From Brevibacillus brevis (lineage in GTDB: Bacteria; Bacillota; Bacilli; Brevibacillales; Brevibacillaceae): 64,000 nt of DNA. The notes beneath the pieces were generated by a model. That model had not been told where the DNA came from. It made no database searches and worked only from the letters and a program-made list of their open reading frames with translations. The stretch covers positions 4,030,001-4,094,000 of the forward strand of contig NZ_CP030117.1 of assembly GCF_001039275.2 (NCBI RefSeq). The letters are read 5' to 3'. This document shows positions 41,153-50,009 of the stretch, one piece after another; the first letter of the stretch is position 1; each line of letters starts with the position of its first letter. Both the position numbers and the translations under genes were made by a program.

Positions 41153-42082
41153 TTACGCTTGTCTGAGAACTTCGATGACGTCAAGCATTTCCTTCGGCAT
41201 TGGTGCTTCGAACTCGAGCTGTTCTCCGGTACGGGGATGGATGAAGCCCAGTGTTTTCGCATGTAGAGCTTGTCCATCGAGCTCCAACGTATTTTTCGGA
41301 CCGTATTTCGGATCGCCCGCCAGTGGATAGCCAATGTACTTCATGTGTACGCGAATTTGATGGGTACGTCCTGTTTCGAGTTTCAATTCCACCAACGTGT
41401 ACTCCTTGAAACGCTCCAGCACGATAAAATGCGTAACAGCCGGCTTGCTGTTTTCAAAGACGACGGCCATTTGCTGGCGATTTTTCGGATCGCGCCCGAT
41501 CGGCGCTTCAATCGTTCCCATTTCATGCGGGATGACACCATGAACAATCGCGACATACTTCCGGTTTACCGTATGTGCTTTCAATTGTTCAGCCAAACCC
41601 ATGTGAGCCTTGTCGTTTTTGGCTACCATCAACAGGCCGGATGTATCCTTGTCAATGCGATGCACAATTCCCGGACGCAAAACGCCATTGATTCCGGACA
41701 AATCCTTGCAATGAGCCAAAAGTCCATTAACGAGTGTCCCACTGTAATGACCAGGAGCAGGATGCACGACGAGACCACGTGGTTTATTCACGACCACGAC
41801 ATCGCTATCCTCGTATACAATATCAAGCGACATCTCTTCTGGCTGGATCGCCATTTCTTTTGGCGGCGGAACACGGAGGGTCACTTCGTCCTCTGCCTGC
41901 AGCTTGTAGTTGTTTTTGATCGGTTCACCATTTACAGTGACACGGCCTTCCTTCACCCAAGCCTGCACCTGTGAACGGGACCAATCTTCATTTTGCAGCG
42001 TGATAAACTTGTCGATGCGCTCGCTCGTATCTGCTGGCTCTACCGTCCAATCGTAACGTTCAAATAATTGCGTGTCATTCAT
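41153..42082 (-). CDS. RluA/RluD-family 23S rRNA pseudouridine synthase
   Basis: Converts uridines in large-subunit rRNA to pseudouridine. An S4 RNA-binding domain lies at about 15-80 (ERIDKFITLQNEDWSRSQVQ). The catalytic Asp is in PGIVHRIDKDTSGLLMVAKN (about 138-157). The 309-residue length fits the B. subtilis YlyB/RluD group. It follows lspA by about 45 bases, the usual order lspA-rluD-pyrR in Bacilli, here interrupted by the VOC and propeller genes. Confidence 0.93.
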   Translation of the reverse strand: MNDTQLFERYDWTVEPADTSERIDKFITLQNEDWSRSQVQAWVKEGRVTVNGEPIKNNYKLQAEDEVTLRVPPPKEMAIQPEEMSLDIVYEDSDVVVVNKPRGLVVHPAPGHYSGTLVNGLLAHCKDLSGINGVLRPGIVHRIDKDTSGLLMVAKNDKAHMGLAEQLKAHTVNRKYVAIVHGVIPHEMGTIEAPIGRDPKNRQQMAVVFENSKPAVTHFIVLERFKEYTLVELKLETGRTHQIRVHMKYIGYPLAGDPKYGPKNTLELDGQALHAKTLGFIHPRTGEQLEFEAPMPKEMLDVIEVLRQA

Positions 42083-42127
42083 GTATGTTCTCCACCTATC
42101 CGAGCTTTCCCACTATTATTCTCATGA

Positions 42128-42577
42128 CTATCTGTTTTTCTTCCCATCCAGAAAAACATCGAGAAGCAAAATCCCCACACCAATCGTGATGGCCATATCA
42201 GCCACGTTAAAGATCGGGAAGTTAATCAACGTAAAATCGAGAAAATCTACAACTTGACCGGTCATCGCACGATCAATGAAATTCCCGACGGCTCCACCCA
42301 AGACCAATGACAGCGCCAACGATGCACGAGGTTGTTTTTTTCCCAAGCGAATCAAGGAGATGACAATCCCAATCACAACGATAGTGGTGATGACAATAAA
42401 AAACCAACGTCGATTTTGCAGGATGCCAAACGCCGCTCCCATGTTTCGATGGGAAGTTAGATGAAATACGTCCGCGATCAAAGGAATGGATTCTCCCAAT
42501 TCCATATACTTCACGACTAAATACTTTGTAAACTGATCAAGCGCAATAATTACTGCCGCAATGAGATAGTACAACAA
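42128..42577 (-). CDS. lspA: Lipoprotein signal peptidase II
   Basis: Cleaves the signal peptide of prolipoproteins after diacylglyceryl addition. The protein has 149 residues and four membrane segments. The catalytic Asp residues lie in GNFIDR (about 100-105) and FNVADMAITIG (about 123-133). DQFTKYLVVKYM near the start is also typical. The start is TTG 42575-42577, 8 bases after AAGGAGG; no ATG fits. The substrates include the DUF4247-type lipoprotein of this window. Confidence 0.94.
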   Translation of the reverse strand: MLYYLIAAVIIALDQFTKYLVVKYMELGESIPLIADVFHLTSHRNMGAAFGILQNRRWFFIVITTIVVIGIVISLIRLGKKQPRASLALSLVLGGAVGNFIDRAMTGQVVDFLDFTLINFPIFNVADMAITIGVGILLLDVFLDGKKNR

Positions 42578-42654
42578 TGGAATGTCCTCCTTATTCTGCT
42601 TCGACCAGCAACTGTACAAACACAATGTCAAATGATCATTTTACCAGAGACAGC

Positions 42655-43296
42655 CTAGGTGAACAAGCGCTTTCCTTTTTTGTACAGTCGATAGCCTTTG
42701 CGTACGCCTTCCAGCATCCACAATGGGATTTTCCATCCACGATCCTTGATAAATGGCAGATACACCTTGTAATACGCCTTGCGTAAATCACGCCATTTCG
42801 TGTCTGTATCATTGACATAGTAATCCGATACGTCAATCAGATAACCTCGTCCCTGATCCATTAACACATTTTTCCCATGGACATCGTGCGGAAACAACCC
42901 CTTCCTGCGCGCCTCTTCTAGCGCTTCCTCCACGTCTTCAATCACCTGCGGAGGAATCGGAATACCAAAGCGAACACAGTCAAACAGGGGGATACCGTTC
43001 ATCCGCGTAATGACCAAGTATCCTTCCCCATAATCATAACAGATGGGGAAGGAACGAGTCTCCCCAAGCTTGCGATAGACTTCGATTTCCTGTTCGGCTC
43101 CTGGTCTTCCAGGTGCGTACAGCTTGATCACTACCTTCGGATAGTCCGGGTGGGCAAATACGGCAGCATAATTGCCGGTACCGACCAGCTCCCACGGGTA
43201 CGGCGTGTGGTGCACGACGACTGGGTCATCCGGTGACAGACTCTCCACTTGAACTTCCTGTAAAAAAGCTTGCAATATATGCTGATCGATCCGCAT
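42655..43296 (-). CDS. YrzF-like small serine/threonine protein kinase
   Basis: A 213-residue minimal protein-kinase-fold protein. The Gly-loop GTGNYAAVF is at 39-47, with Lys58 in VVIKLY. The catalytic loop is HDVHGKNVL (D138, N143) and the metal Asp D155 is in LIDVSDY. It lacks the C-lobe substrate region of larger kinases. The closest described relative is B. subtilis YrzF, a probable Ser/Thr kinase linked to sporulation regulation, though evidence is limited. It lies just upstream of lspA on the same strand. Confidence 0.82.
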   Translation of the reverse strand: MRIDQHILQAFLQEVQVESLSPDDPVVVHHTPYPWELVGTGNYAAVFAHPDYPKVVIKLYAPGRPGAEQEIEVYRKLGETRSFPICYDYGEGYLVITRMNGIPLFDCVRFGIPIPPQVIEDVEEALEEARRKGLFPHDVHGKNVLMDQGRGYLIDVSDYYVNDTDTKWRDLRKAYYKVYLPFIKDRGWKIPLWMLEGVRKGYRLYKKGKRLFT

Positions 43297-43604
43297 CGTT
43301 TCTCATCATCTCTCATCAGTTACCGACTTCGAACTACGTTAAAACAAAATTAATGAAGGTTCATCTACTACGATCATTCAGACACTTCCTATAAGGGGCA
43401 AAAAATCCTTTACACTGGTGAGGCCAGGAAGTCCTGTCCGATTCCAATGAAAGGATTGCATATGGACAAGAATACCTCATTTTTTTGATTTGGTAAATGG
43501 GTAGTGAATGTCCACCAATCATACCTGTTTGATGTAGTGTATAACGAATGATTCTATCTGATTCATTTAGAAATACGTCGTTGGTACGTTGCTGTAGTGC
43601 TGGG
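43297..43604. other. Gene-free stretch before the structured RNA candidate
   Basis: No coding region is recognised. The left end should contain the kinase promoter (minus). The region just left of 43605 should contain the promoter of the RNA candidate, but no perfect -35/-10 pair was found. Confidence 0.4.
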
Positions 43605-43808
43605 GAGGAAATAGGAGAAAACGCTCAGATTCTAGGTCCACCCTCTGTGGGATTGACTGCCCGGCTCCATGAAAAAAAGTGAAACCCGCGTCCAAAGTCG
43701 TCCATTCTAGGGGTATCTCAGAGGTGGACGCTAAGGGCTTGTTTCCCTTTTTTTCATTGCGCCTCGGTCGGTGTCCCTAAGATCTTCGCTTTTTTCTCCT
43801 GTTTCCTC
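43605..43808 (+). ncRNA. Rod-like structured RNA candidate, 6S RNA-type fold
   Basis: About 204 bases fold back on themselves along their full length. The 5' segment 43605-43636 pairs with 43775-43808 in a long closing stem: GAGGAAAtAGGAG with CTCCTgTTTCCTC, then AGAT and TAGG with their partners. A large internal bubble follows (about 43637-43668 and 43758-43774). The apical part has ATGAAAAAAAGTGAAAC (43669-43685) against GTTTCCCTTTTTTTCAT (43741-43757) and GCGTCCA (43688-43694) against TGGACGC (43725-43731). A closing stem, central bubble and apical stem in about 200 nt is the 6S RNA architecture. The plus strand is favoured because CCGTgttaaACGG-GTTTTT (43819-43836) follows as a weak terminator. 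Family assignment is by structure only. Confidence 0.5.
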
Positions 43809-43875
43809 TACGAGCTTTCCGTGTTAAACGGGTTTTTAAATCCTTAAAAGATTGAAGAATGTAACAAGTTACGAC

Positions 43876-44073
43876 AGAGAAGAATATTTCCAGACGTAGC
43901 GACTTGTGGAGTCCGACCCAGCGGAGAAGGGATGAGCGGGCAAAAGAAACGCAACGTGCCCACGCGACGTAGCGGCTACCACTTTTGCGTTTCCCCGCGA
44001 ATCCCTTCGGAGCGGACAGTCTCAGCCCCCAGCAGGACGGAGCCTGGAGCCTAGACTGGAAATATTCTTCTCT
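43876..44073. repeat. 198-bp inverted-repeat element (MITE-like or structured RNA)
   Basis: The ends are an 18-bp perfect inverted repeat, AGAGAAGAATATTTCCAG (43876-43893) and CTGGAAATATTCTTCTCT (44056-44073). Inside, further arms pair: GTCCG with CGGAC, GAAGGGAT (43926-43933) with ATCCCTTC (44001-44008), GCGGG with CCCGC, and AAACGCAA with TTGCGTTT. No coding sequence is present. Either a non-autonomous mobile element or a transcribed structured RNA fits. Confidence 0.6.
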
Positions 44074-44101
44074 TCACCGCAGCCACATAACAGAAGCCTT
44101 T

Positions 44102-44139
44102 AAAAAAAGAAGAACCTAGCACATCCATGCAGGCTCTCC
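44102..44139 (-). terminator. Terminator of the glucan cluster
   Basis: On the minus strand AGAGCCTGC and GCTAGGTTCT pair with one bulge around ATGGATGT, followed by TCTTTTTTTA. It lies about 10 bases past the stop of the phosphohexomutase gene. Confidence 0.82.
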
Positions 44140-44149
44140 CCTTCGGAAT

Positions 44150-45574
44150 CTACACATTAATTTCCAAAAACCATTCATGAATCGCATCTTGAAGCTTCTG
44201 TAAAGCCGTCGCATTCGTTGCTTCACAATAGATGCGTACCAACGGTTCTGTGCCAGACGGACGGATCAAGACCCAATGTCCTTCCTCGAGCAACAGCTTG
44301 ACCCCGTCCACTCGTTGAATCTCCAAAACCTGATAAGGGCCAATGAGTGCAGGTGGCTTGGCGATCATTTGCTGTACCCATTGATCTTTTTCCGGCAATT
44401 TCATATCAAGCCGCGTATGGAACAGCTCGCCGAACTGCTCGTATACATCTCGCAATATTTGATCGATTCCTTTGTTTTCATACGCACACATCTCGGCGAG
44501 CAACAAATTGATGAGTACGCCGTCCTTCTCCGGGATATGACCGAGAATACTGGCCCCGCCACTTTCTTCTCCGCCGATGAGCACGTCACCTTTGCGCATT
44601 TCCTCCCCTACGTACTTGAAGCCGACCGGCGTCTCCACCAGTTCAAGACCATAATGCTCAGCCATCCGATCCAATAGATGCGTGGTTGCTACTGTTCTGA
44701 CAATCCGTCCGGTCAAGCCACGATTTTTTCGCAAATGATAGGTTAGGAGCACGAGTGCTTCGTTTGGCGTGATGTACTGTCCGAAGCGGTCGACGACTCC
44801 GAAGCGATCCGCATCTCCGTCATTGGCAAGACCAAGAGAGGCTTGGCGTTCTACAACCTCTTTTTTTAGTAAATGCAAATGCTGATCGTTTGGCTCGGGC
44901 AAATCTCCTCCAAATGCCGCATCCGGGACTTCTCGGATTCCGACGTTTTTCACCCCCACCTCTGATAAAAAACCGCTTACATACCCCATACCTGCACCAT
45001 GCATGGCATCGACAACGACGGACAAGGAAGCGTTTCGCAAAACATCCATGTTTATCATCCGTCTAAGATGCGCCTCGTAATGAGGACGCAGCACAATGAC
45101 TTGCAGCAGCTTGCGGGCCTTTGCTTCCGCGAGGGAAATCGTGCGTACCGATTTCGTCTGGCAGGTTTCGGTGATCCACTCTTCCAATCTTTGCGTGATC
45201 GCAGGCGTTGCAGGTCCAGCATACTCTGGAATGTATTTGATGCCGTTATATTCGGGTGGATTGTGACTGGCCGTGATCATGATTGCGCCACTCGCTGCAA
45301 AATGCTTCACGCCAAAGGCTACGGCAGGCGTTGGTGCAGCTTCGTTCACCAAATAGGTACGAATGTCATTTGCGGTCAGGACTGCTGCAACCTCCTCCGC
45401 GAAGCGTCTCCCCAAAAACCGCGTGTCGTGCCCGACCAAAACAGGCTGCTCCTGTTGTCCGATTTCTTTGGTATAGCTGGCGATGGCTTGTGCGACAATG
45501 CGGACATTCTCGACAGTAAAGCCATCTGCGATTATGTCACGCCAACCGTCCGTACCGAAACGGATCGTTGTCAT
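44150..45574 (-). CDS. Phosphoglucomutase/phosphomannomutase, complete active site
   Basis: Interconverts hexose 1- and 6-phosphates. The 474-residue protein has all four alpha-D-phosphohexomutase elements: the phosphoserine loop MITASHNPPEYNGIKY (about 97-112), the metal loop NDGDADRFGVVD (about 232-243), the sugar loop GGEESGG (about 325-331) and the phosphate loop RPSGTEPLVRIY near the end. ATG 45572-45574 follows GGGGAGAG by 8 bases; an upstream extension is unlikely. It is the last gene of the cluster and would supply glucose-1-phosphate to the nucleotidyltransferase two genes upstream. Confidence 0.93.
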   Translation of the reverse strand: MTTIRFGTDGWRDIIADGFTVENVRIVAQAIASYTKEIGQQEQPVLVGHDTRFLGRRFAEEVAAVLTANDIRTYLVNEAAPTPAVAFGVKHFAASGAIMITASHNPPEYNGIKYIPEYAGPATPAITQRLEEWITETCQTKSVRTISLAEAKARKLLQVIVLRPHYEAHLRRMINMDVLRNASLSVVVDAMHGAGMGYVSGFLSEVGVKNVGIREVPDAAFGGDLPEPNDQHLHLLKKEVVERQASLGLANDGDADRFGVVDRFGQYITPNEALVLLTYHLRKNRGLTGRIVRTVATTHLLDRMAEHYGLELVETPVGFKYVGEEMRKGDVLIGGEESGGASILGHIPEKDGVLINLLLAEMCAYENKGIDQILRDVYEQFGELFHTRLDMKLPEKDQWVQQMIAKPPALIGPYQVLEIQRVDGVKLLLEEGHWVLIRPSGTEPLVRIYCEATNATALQKLQDAIHEWFLEINV

Positions 45575-45593
45575 CTCCTCATCTCTCCCCTCG

Positions 45594-47555
45594 TTACCGC
45601 AACTCATTCACCTTTTCCAAATAACGCAAAACAGTGGCAACATAAGTAGCATGCGACCATGTCAGCGGTGCAACGGATACGGGAGCACCTGTATACGGAT
45701 CGAGCTGTTCGGATAGCACGCCACTTTGTAGAGCATGGCGTACGACCCAGGCCAGTCTGTTCTTTGGCTCTTGGAGTTCATCGAGTGATTTTGCTTTGGC
45801 AATTTCCCAATCAGCCACCCATAAGGTGCAAATGATCCATGGATTTCCCGGCACCTTCGCCGTGTCATGTGATTTTTTGAAATAGTAGTCCCCTTGATAG
45901 CGAGCAATTCCACCGATCGAAGTATCTACCCGCAAACTCTTTTTGACAGCTTCCATGGTCCGCTCCACTCTCGGATCATCTACAGAAAACACATCAAGCG
46001 CAAACAAGGCGAACAAGCTGCTCTCCACCGTGAAATCTTTTTCGATACTCCCATCTGATCTTACATAAATCCCACGCAAAAAACGCCCGATTTCAGGGTC
46101 GTACAGATGTTTTTCCATTGCCTCACGAATGCGCTCTGCCCCTTCTGCGTAGCGTTTGTACCGCCGATCATCCCCGAACAACTGGGCGAAACGAGCCGCA
46201 GCCATTAAGCCTGCAAAAACCGTAGCACTGGTAAACGTAAAAATTCCCCGTCGCTCTTCCCATAAGTCGTAGCTTGGTTTTGGGAGCTGTAGCTCTGGAT
46301 GGACATACGCCAGCAAAAAGCGAGCTGCCGGACGAACCAGCGTGGGATAGAGCGCCTGGCAGTCTTCAATTTGCTTGCCGCTCTTGTATTGCTCCCAGAG
46401 CGCGTACAGCACGAGCGCCGTCTCATCCTCCTGAATCGGGAGCTGAACCTCTCCGTCGACCATATACGGATGCCAACTGGAGCCGACAGACCCGTCTGGA
46501 TTGTACTTGTGTAGCAAATACCCTTCCTTATTCAAGGCGTCCGCGCAAAATCGGAAAAATGGTGCGACCACTCCCGTATAGCCCGCTTTCGCCATCGCAC
46601 TCGCAATTAATGCCCCATCTCTTGGCCACATGTAGCTGTAATGGTCGCGATTGAATTGGAGAATATCCGAGTCATTCGCAGCGAGAATAGCTCCGTTCTG
46701 ATCAATTTGCGTGCGCACGAGAAGCAAGCTGGTCTTGTACAGATTGACAACCTCTGCCGGAAGATCAGCAAAGTCCCGCTCTTCTTTATTGACCCAACGC
46801 TGCCAATACACCGCGACCCGACTGAGCAAACGTTCCGGATCACTTTCAAGTACATACTGGTTCAATACTTTAACATCCTCATACGATTCACCAATGCACA
46901 TCCAGTAAAAGAGTGCCTTCTCTTCTTTGGGTTGCAGGATGAGGGAAAAAGAGATTGTACTATCTACGGAGCCTTGTGCAATCGGATTTCCGGACAAAAG
47001 ACCATCCTCCGCGTCCCTCCAGGTCCCCTCCGCATAGTTGAACCGCTTGATCCCGACGCTATATTGATCGATCCCACCCGTATCCGTTTTTCCATTCGCC
47101 ATGATGTACACATTGCGCTTGTAGTGATAAATGGTGCGCAGGATGGGCTCAAAAACAGCGGTATCCCCTACCTCCGTCTCATTCAAGCTGAAATCGTGAT
47201 TAAAAAACAGCCTGACCTCCCGCACCTCGCTCGTCAAATTCCGAACGCACACCTTTTTCAAGTAAATCGGATCTCGCTGATGCACCCCATCTGCAATTTG
47301 CAAGGAGATGCCCAGATGTTCATGATGCGCATGAACATCTGTCACCAAAGACTCCTGTCCGTATCCGAGCTTCCGCGTCCAGCCGTCTTCATCCAGCCAG
47401 GAAAAACGACCTTGCACCCATATCCCTAGCTTGCTAAAGTGTCCCCCGACATGATTTAGCTGACCAACATACGGAAAATAGAGATCTCGCATGTGCAGCT
47501 TGTCATCAAAATTAATCAGCAGTTTTCCGTTCCCGACGACGAGCGGTCTCGGCAT
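45594..47555 (-). CDS. Glycoside hydrolase family 15 (glucoamylase-like)
   Basis: A 653-residue cytoplasmic GH15 enzyme without a signal peptide. An N-terminal beta-sandwich (about 1-270) precedes the (alpha/alpha)6 barrel. YMWPRDGALIASAMAKAGY marks the barrel start. The general acid lies in YDLWEERRGIF (E433/E434) and the general base is E616 in SEQLDPYTGAPVSVAPLTWS. GH15 enzymes release glucose from alpha-glucan ends or cleave trehalose. Its place in a glucan-synthesis cluster suggests trimming or recycling of the polymer made by its neighbours. It starts 19 bases after the nucleotidyltransferase gene ends. Confidence 0.92.
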   Translation of the reverse strand: MPRPLVVGNGKLLINFDDKLHMRDLYFPYVGQLNHVGGHFSKLGIWVQGRFSWLDEDGWTRKLGYGQESLVTDVHAHHEHLGISLQIADGVHQRDPIYLKKVCVRNLTSEVREVRLFFNHDFSLNETEVGDTAVFEPILRTIYHYKRNVYIMANGKTDTGGIDQYSVGIKRFNYAEGTWRDAEDGLLSGNPIAQGSVDSTISFSLILQPKEEKALFYWMCIGESYEDVKVLNQYVLESDPERLLSRVAVYWQRWVNKEERDFADLPAEVVNLYKTSLLLVRTQIDQNGAILAANDSDILQFNRDHYSYMWPRDGALIASAMAKAGYTGVVAPFFRFCADALNKEGYLLHKYNPDGSVGSSWHPYMVDGEVQLPIQEDETALVLYALWEQYKSGKQIEDCQALYPTLVRPAARFLLAYVHPELQLPKPSYDLWEERRGIFTFTSATVFAGLMAAARFAQLFGDDRRYKRYAEGAERIREAMEKHLYDPEIGRFLRGIYVRSDGSIEKDFTVESSLFALFALDVFSVDDPRVERTMEAVKKSLRVDTSIGGIARYQGDYYFKKSHDTAKVPGNPWIICTLWVADWEIAKAKSLDELQEPKNRLAWVVRHALQSGVLSEQLDPYTGAPVSVAPLTWSHATYVATVLRYLEKVNELR

Positions 47556-47573
47556 GCCTTCACGTCCTTTTCG

Positions 47574-49979
47574 TTATAGGCTGTCGATCTCTCTCTTTTC
47601 GTGAAACTGATATTCGGCAATTCGCCTCGCGTAGGAAGAAGCAAGCGTAGCTGCGGTCTCTGCCGTCGCCCCTTGCGAAATCACTTTTACGTGCGAATCC
47701 TCTGAATCAGGTAAAATCAGCACCCAGCCGTTCGAATCGTATACCTTGATTCCATCGACGAGCTCCAGCAGCTTGCCTTTGTTTTCTTCCATCACTCTGC
47801 GCATGACCTTCCCTTTTGCTGCCCATGGACAAAAGACAGTCTTTTTCTCCATATGACAAGCTGGCAACAGATCAAGCAAAACGCTGAGCGGTTTTTCTTC
47901 AGAAGCGAGATACGAAAGAATTCTCATGAGGCTGTACACAGCATCAAACATCGGATGAAAGCGCTGCTCGCTCGATACCTCCATCATGGAACGTGGAGAG
48001 ACCTTGGTCCGTACAACCTCCATTTGCAATAGCTGGGCCATATGCTCCAATTCAATCGGTGCACTCACAGGAAGACCGATGCGCCGGTGCTGACCACTGC
48101 AAGCCAGCAGTTGCAGAGCCGTGATCTGTTCGTTTGCGAGCTTCTCTCCCTGCTCGGTAAACAAGGTAAATTGCTCGCCATTTTTATCGAGTCGAACCCC
48201 TAAATCCGCTCCCTTTTTACGAATACCTTCTTGTATGGAACTGTAATGGGCACTGACTCCCAGTGCATGCATGAGTGGCGCAAGAAAAGTCGGAAAAAAA
48301 CGCTGTTCACAATCGATCAGCAGATGGAAACGCTGACGCTGGATGGACGATACATTCAACTGCTGGACTAAAGCGTGAAGATAAGCTTCTTGTACTTGAT
48401 GCTCGACTTTCAGTGCTCCCAATCGATTCAGGTTGCGAACATACGTCTCTTGCCAGTAAGCATTCTCAATTTTGCGTTCCCTATCACGAGAAATCGGCAA
48501 GCCCGCATGATCGATGAATTGGATGACAATCTCTTTATCATCGACTGGCTCTGCCATATAAATATGAATGCCGCCTTGGCAATCCAAGGAGCGCACGCCG
48601 TATCGAATCAAGGGGGAATTGCCAATCCCGAGATCGACTGTATCAATTCCGGAGGAGCACAAACTCGTCATGATGCTATGCTTCAATAGTTGAGCAAATG
48701 GGTGTGCGCATGCCGAGAGCGCAATTTTATCCCCCGCTTGTAATAAGTACGCGTAGGCAGCAGCAAGTCTTGTAACGAATTCGGGCGTGATGTCAACGTT
48801 GCCAATGCCCTTGATTCCATGCGTCCCAAACAAATTTTTGGTTTGCTTGGCACCGTAGATGAGAGAGGTGGTGACAGTCGCATTTTCCCCGACTTCCTTA
48901 TCTGGCCAAATTTTGACCCCTGCCTTTACCACCGACTTCGCCCCAATGAGGCACTGATCTCCAATGACCGCCCCTTCCCCGAGTTGTACGCAATCTGCTA
49001 TTCGGGTGTTGCGGCAGAGGGTCGTTCCTGTGATCTCTGTTTTTTTCCCAATGACACTGTTTTCCCAAATGATCGTCCTGGACAGCTTCGTACCAGAAGA
49101 AATCACGGTATTTTTCCCCAGAATGGAATAAGCACCAACGGCAACTCCAGCCTGCAAGTGTACATTTTCACTGATATAGACAGGGCCTTCCAAACGAACC
49201 GATGAATCGATGCGAACATCATTCTCCAAGAAAATGCGCGGTGCGATTTCCTGTGCTTTTATTTCGAGATGTACGCGTCCATCCAGCAAATCAAACTGGG
49301 CTTGCTGATAAACCTCCAAAGAGCCAATATCAGACCAATAACCGCTTGCCTCATATCCGAATAGAGGCTTTGCTGCTTCTAAAAAGGACGGGAAAATTTC
49401 CTTGCTGAAATCTACTTCCCGCTCTTCTTCTATATAAGACAAGACCTCGGGCTCGCAGACGTATATCCCGGTATTCACCGTATCGCTAAAAACCTCCGCC
49501 CAGCTCGGTTTTTCTAAAAAGCGGGTAATGCGTCCGCCCTCATCTGTCATGACAACTCCGAATTCCAGCGGTGTTTCTACACGAGTCAAAATCAACGTAG
49601 CCAATGCGTTATTTTGCTCATGAAAACGTATGGCTGCCGACAAATCGATGTCTGTCAACGTATCCCCACTGATCACGACGAAGCGCTCATCGAGAAAATC
49701 TGCGCAGTTTTTCACGCTGCCTGCCGTGCCCAAAGGAATTGTTTCTTCAAAATAGGCGAGCGAAACACCGTAGCGAGATCCATCACCAAACGTATCGCGG
49801 ATGACATCAGGCAGATACTGGAGTGTCACTGCTATCTCTGTAATCCCATGCTTTTTCAATAGATCAATCGTGTACTCCATGCAAGGCCGGTTTAAGAGTG
49901 GCACCATTGGTTTTGGCGTATGGCATGTTAACGGACGTAGTCGTGTACCTTTTCCTCCAGCCATGATTACTGCCTTCAT
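47574..49979 (-). CDS. Sugar nucleotidyltransferase fused to a decayed phosphohexomutase domain
   Basis: An 801-residue fusion. Residues 1-235 are a nucleotidyltransferase with the intact signature AGGKGTRLRPLT (7-18), FVVISGDTLTDID and FLEKPSW. Residues 240-375 are a left-handed beta-helix of hexapeptide repeats. From about 385 a phosphohexomutase-type domain follows (GIKGIGNVDITPEFVTRLAA), but its catalytic parts are gone. Where TASHNP is expected the sequence reads IHIYMAEPVDDKE (471-483), and the DGDGDR metal loop reads RLDKNGEQF. The first domain probably makes an NDP-sugar (GDP-mannose- or ADP/UDP-glucose-type); the last is likely structural or regulatory. ATG 49977-49979 follows AAGGAGG. 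Confidence 0.9.
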   Translation of the reverse strand: MKAVIMAGGKGTRLRPLTCHTPKPMVPLLNRPCMEYTIDLLKKHGITEIAVTLQYLPDVIRDTFGDGSRYGVSLAYFEETIPLGTAGSVKNCADFLDERFVVISGDTLTDIDLSAAIRFHEQNNALATLILTRVETPLEFGVVMTDEGGRITRFLEKPSWAEVFSDTVNTGIYVCEPEVLSYIEEEREVDFSKEIFPSFLEAAKPLFGYEASGYWSDIGSLEVYQQAQFDLLDGRVHLEIKAQEIAPRIFLENDVRIDSSVRLEGPVYISENVHLQAGVAVGAYSILGKNTVISSGTKLSRTIIWENSVIGKKTEITGTTLCRNTRIADCVQLGEGAVIGDQCLIGAKSVVKAGVKIWPDKEVGENATVTTSLIYGAKQTKNLFGTHGIKGIGNVDITPEFVTRLAAAYAYLLQAGDKIALSACAHPFAQLLKHSIMTSLCSSGIDTVDLGIGNSPLIRYGVRSLDCQGGIHIYMAEPVDDKEIVIQFIDHAGLPISRDRERKIENAYWQETYVRNLNRLGALKVEHQVQEAYLHALVQQLNVSSIQRQRFHLLIDCEQRFFPTFLAPLMHALGVSAHYSSIQEGIRKKGADLGVRLDKNGEQFTLFTEQGEKLANEQITALQLLACSGQHRRIGLPVSAPIELEHMAQLLQMEVVRTKVSPRSMMEVSSEQRFHPMFDAVYSLMRILSYLASEEKPLSVLLDLLPACHMEKKTVFCPWAAKGKVMRRVMEENKGKLLELVDGIKVYDSNGWVLILPDSEDSHVKVISQGATAETAATLASSYARRIAEYQFHEKREIDSL

Positions 49980-50009
49980 CTTCTTTTCTTCCTCCTTCAT
50001 CGTTGCAAT

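Noticed and set aside
46641..47429. Open frame on the plus strand opposite the GH15 gene
   Set aside because: It is antisense to a clear enzyme gene with no start signal or family resemblance.
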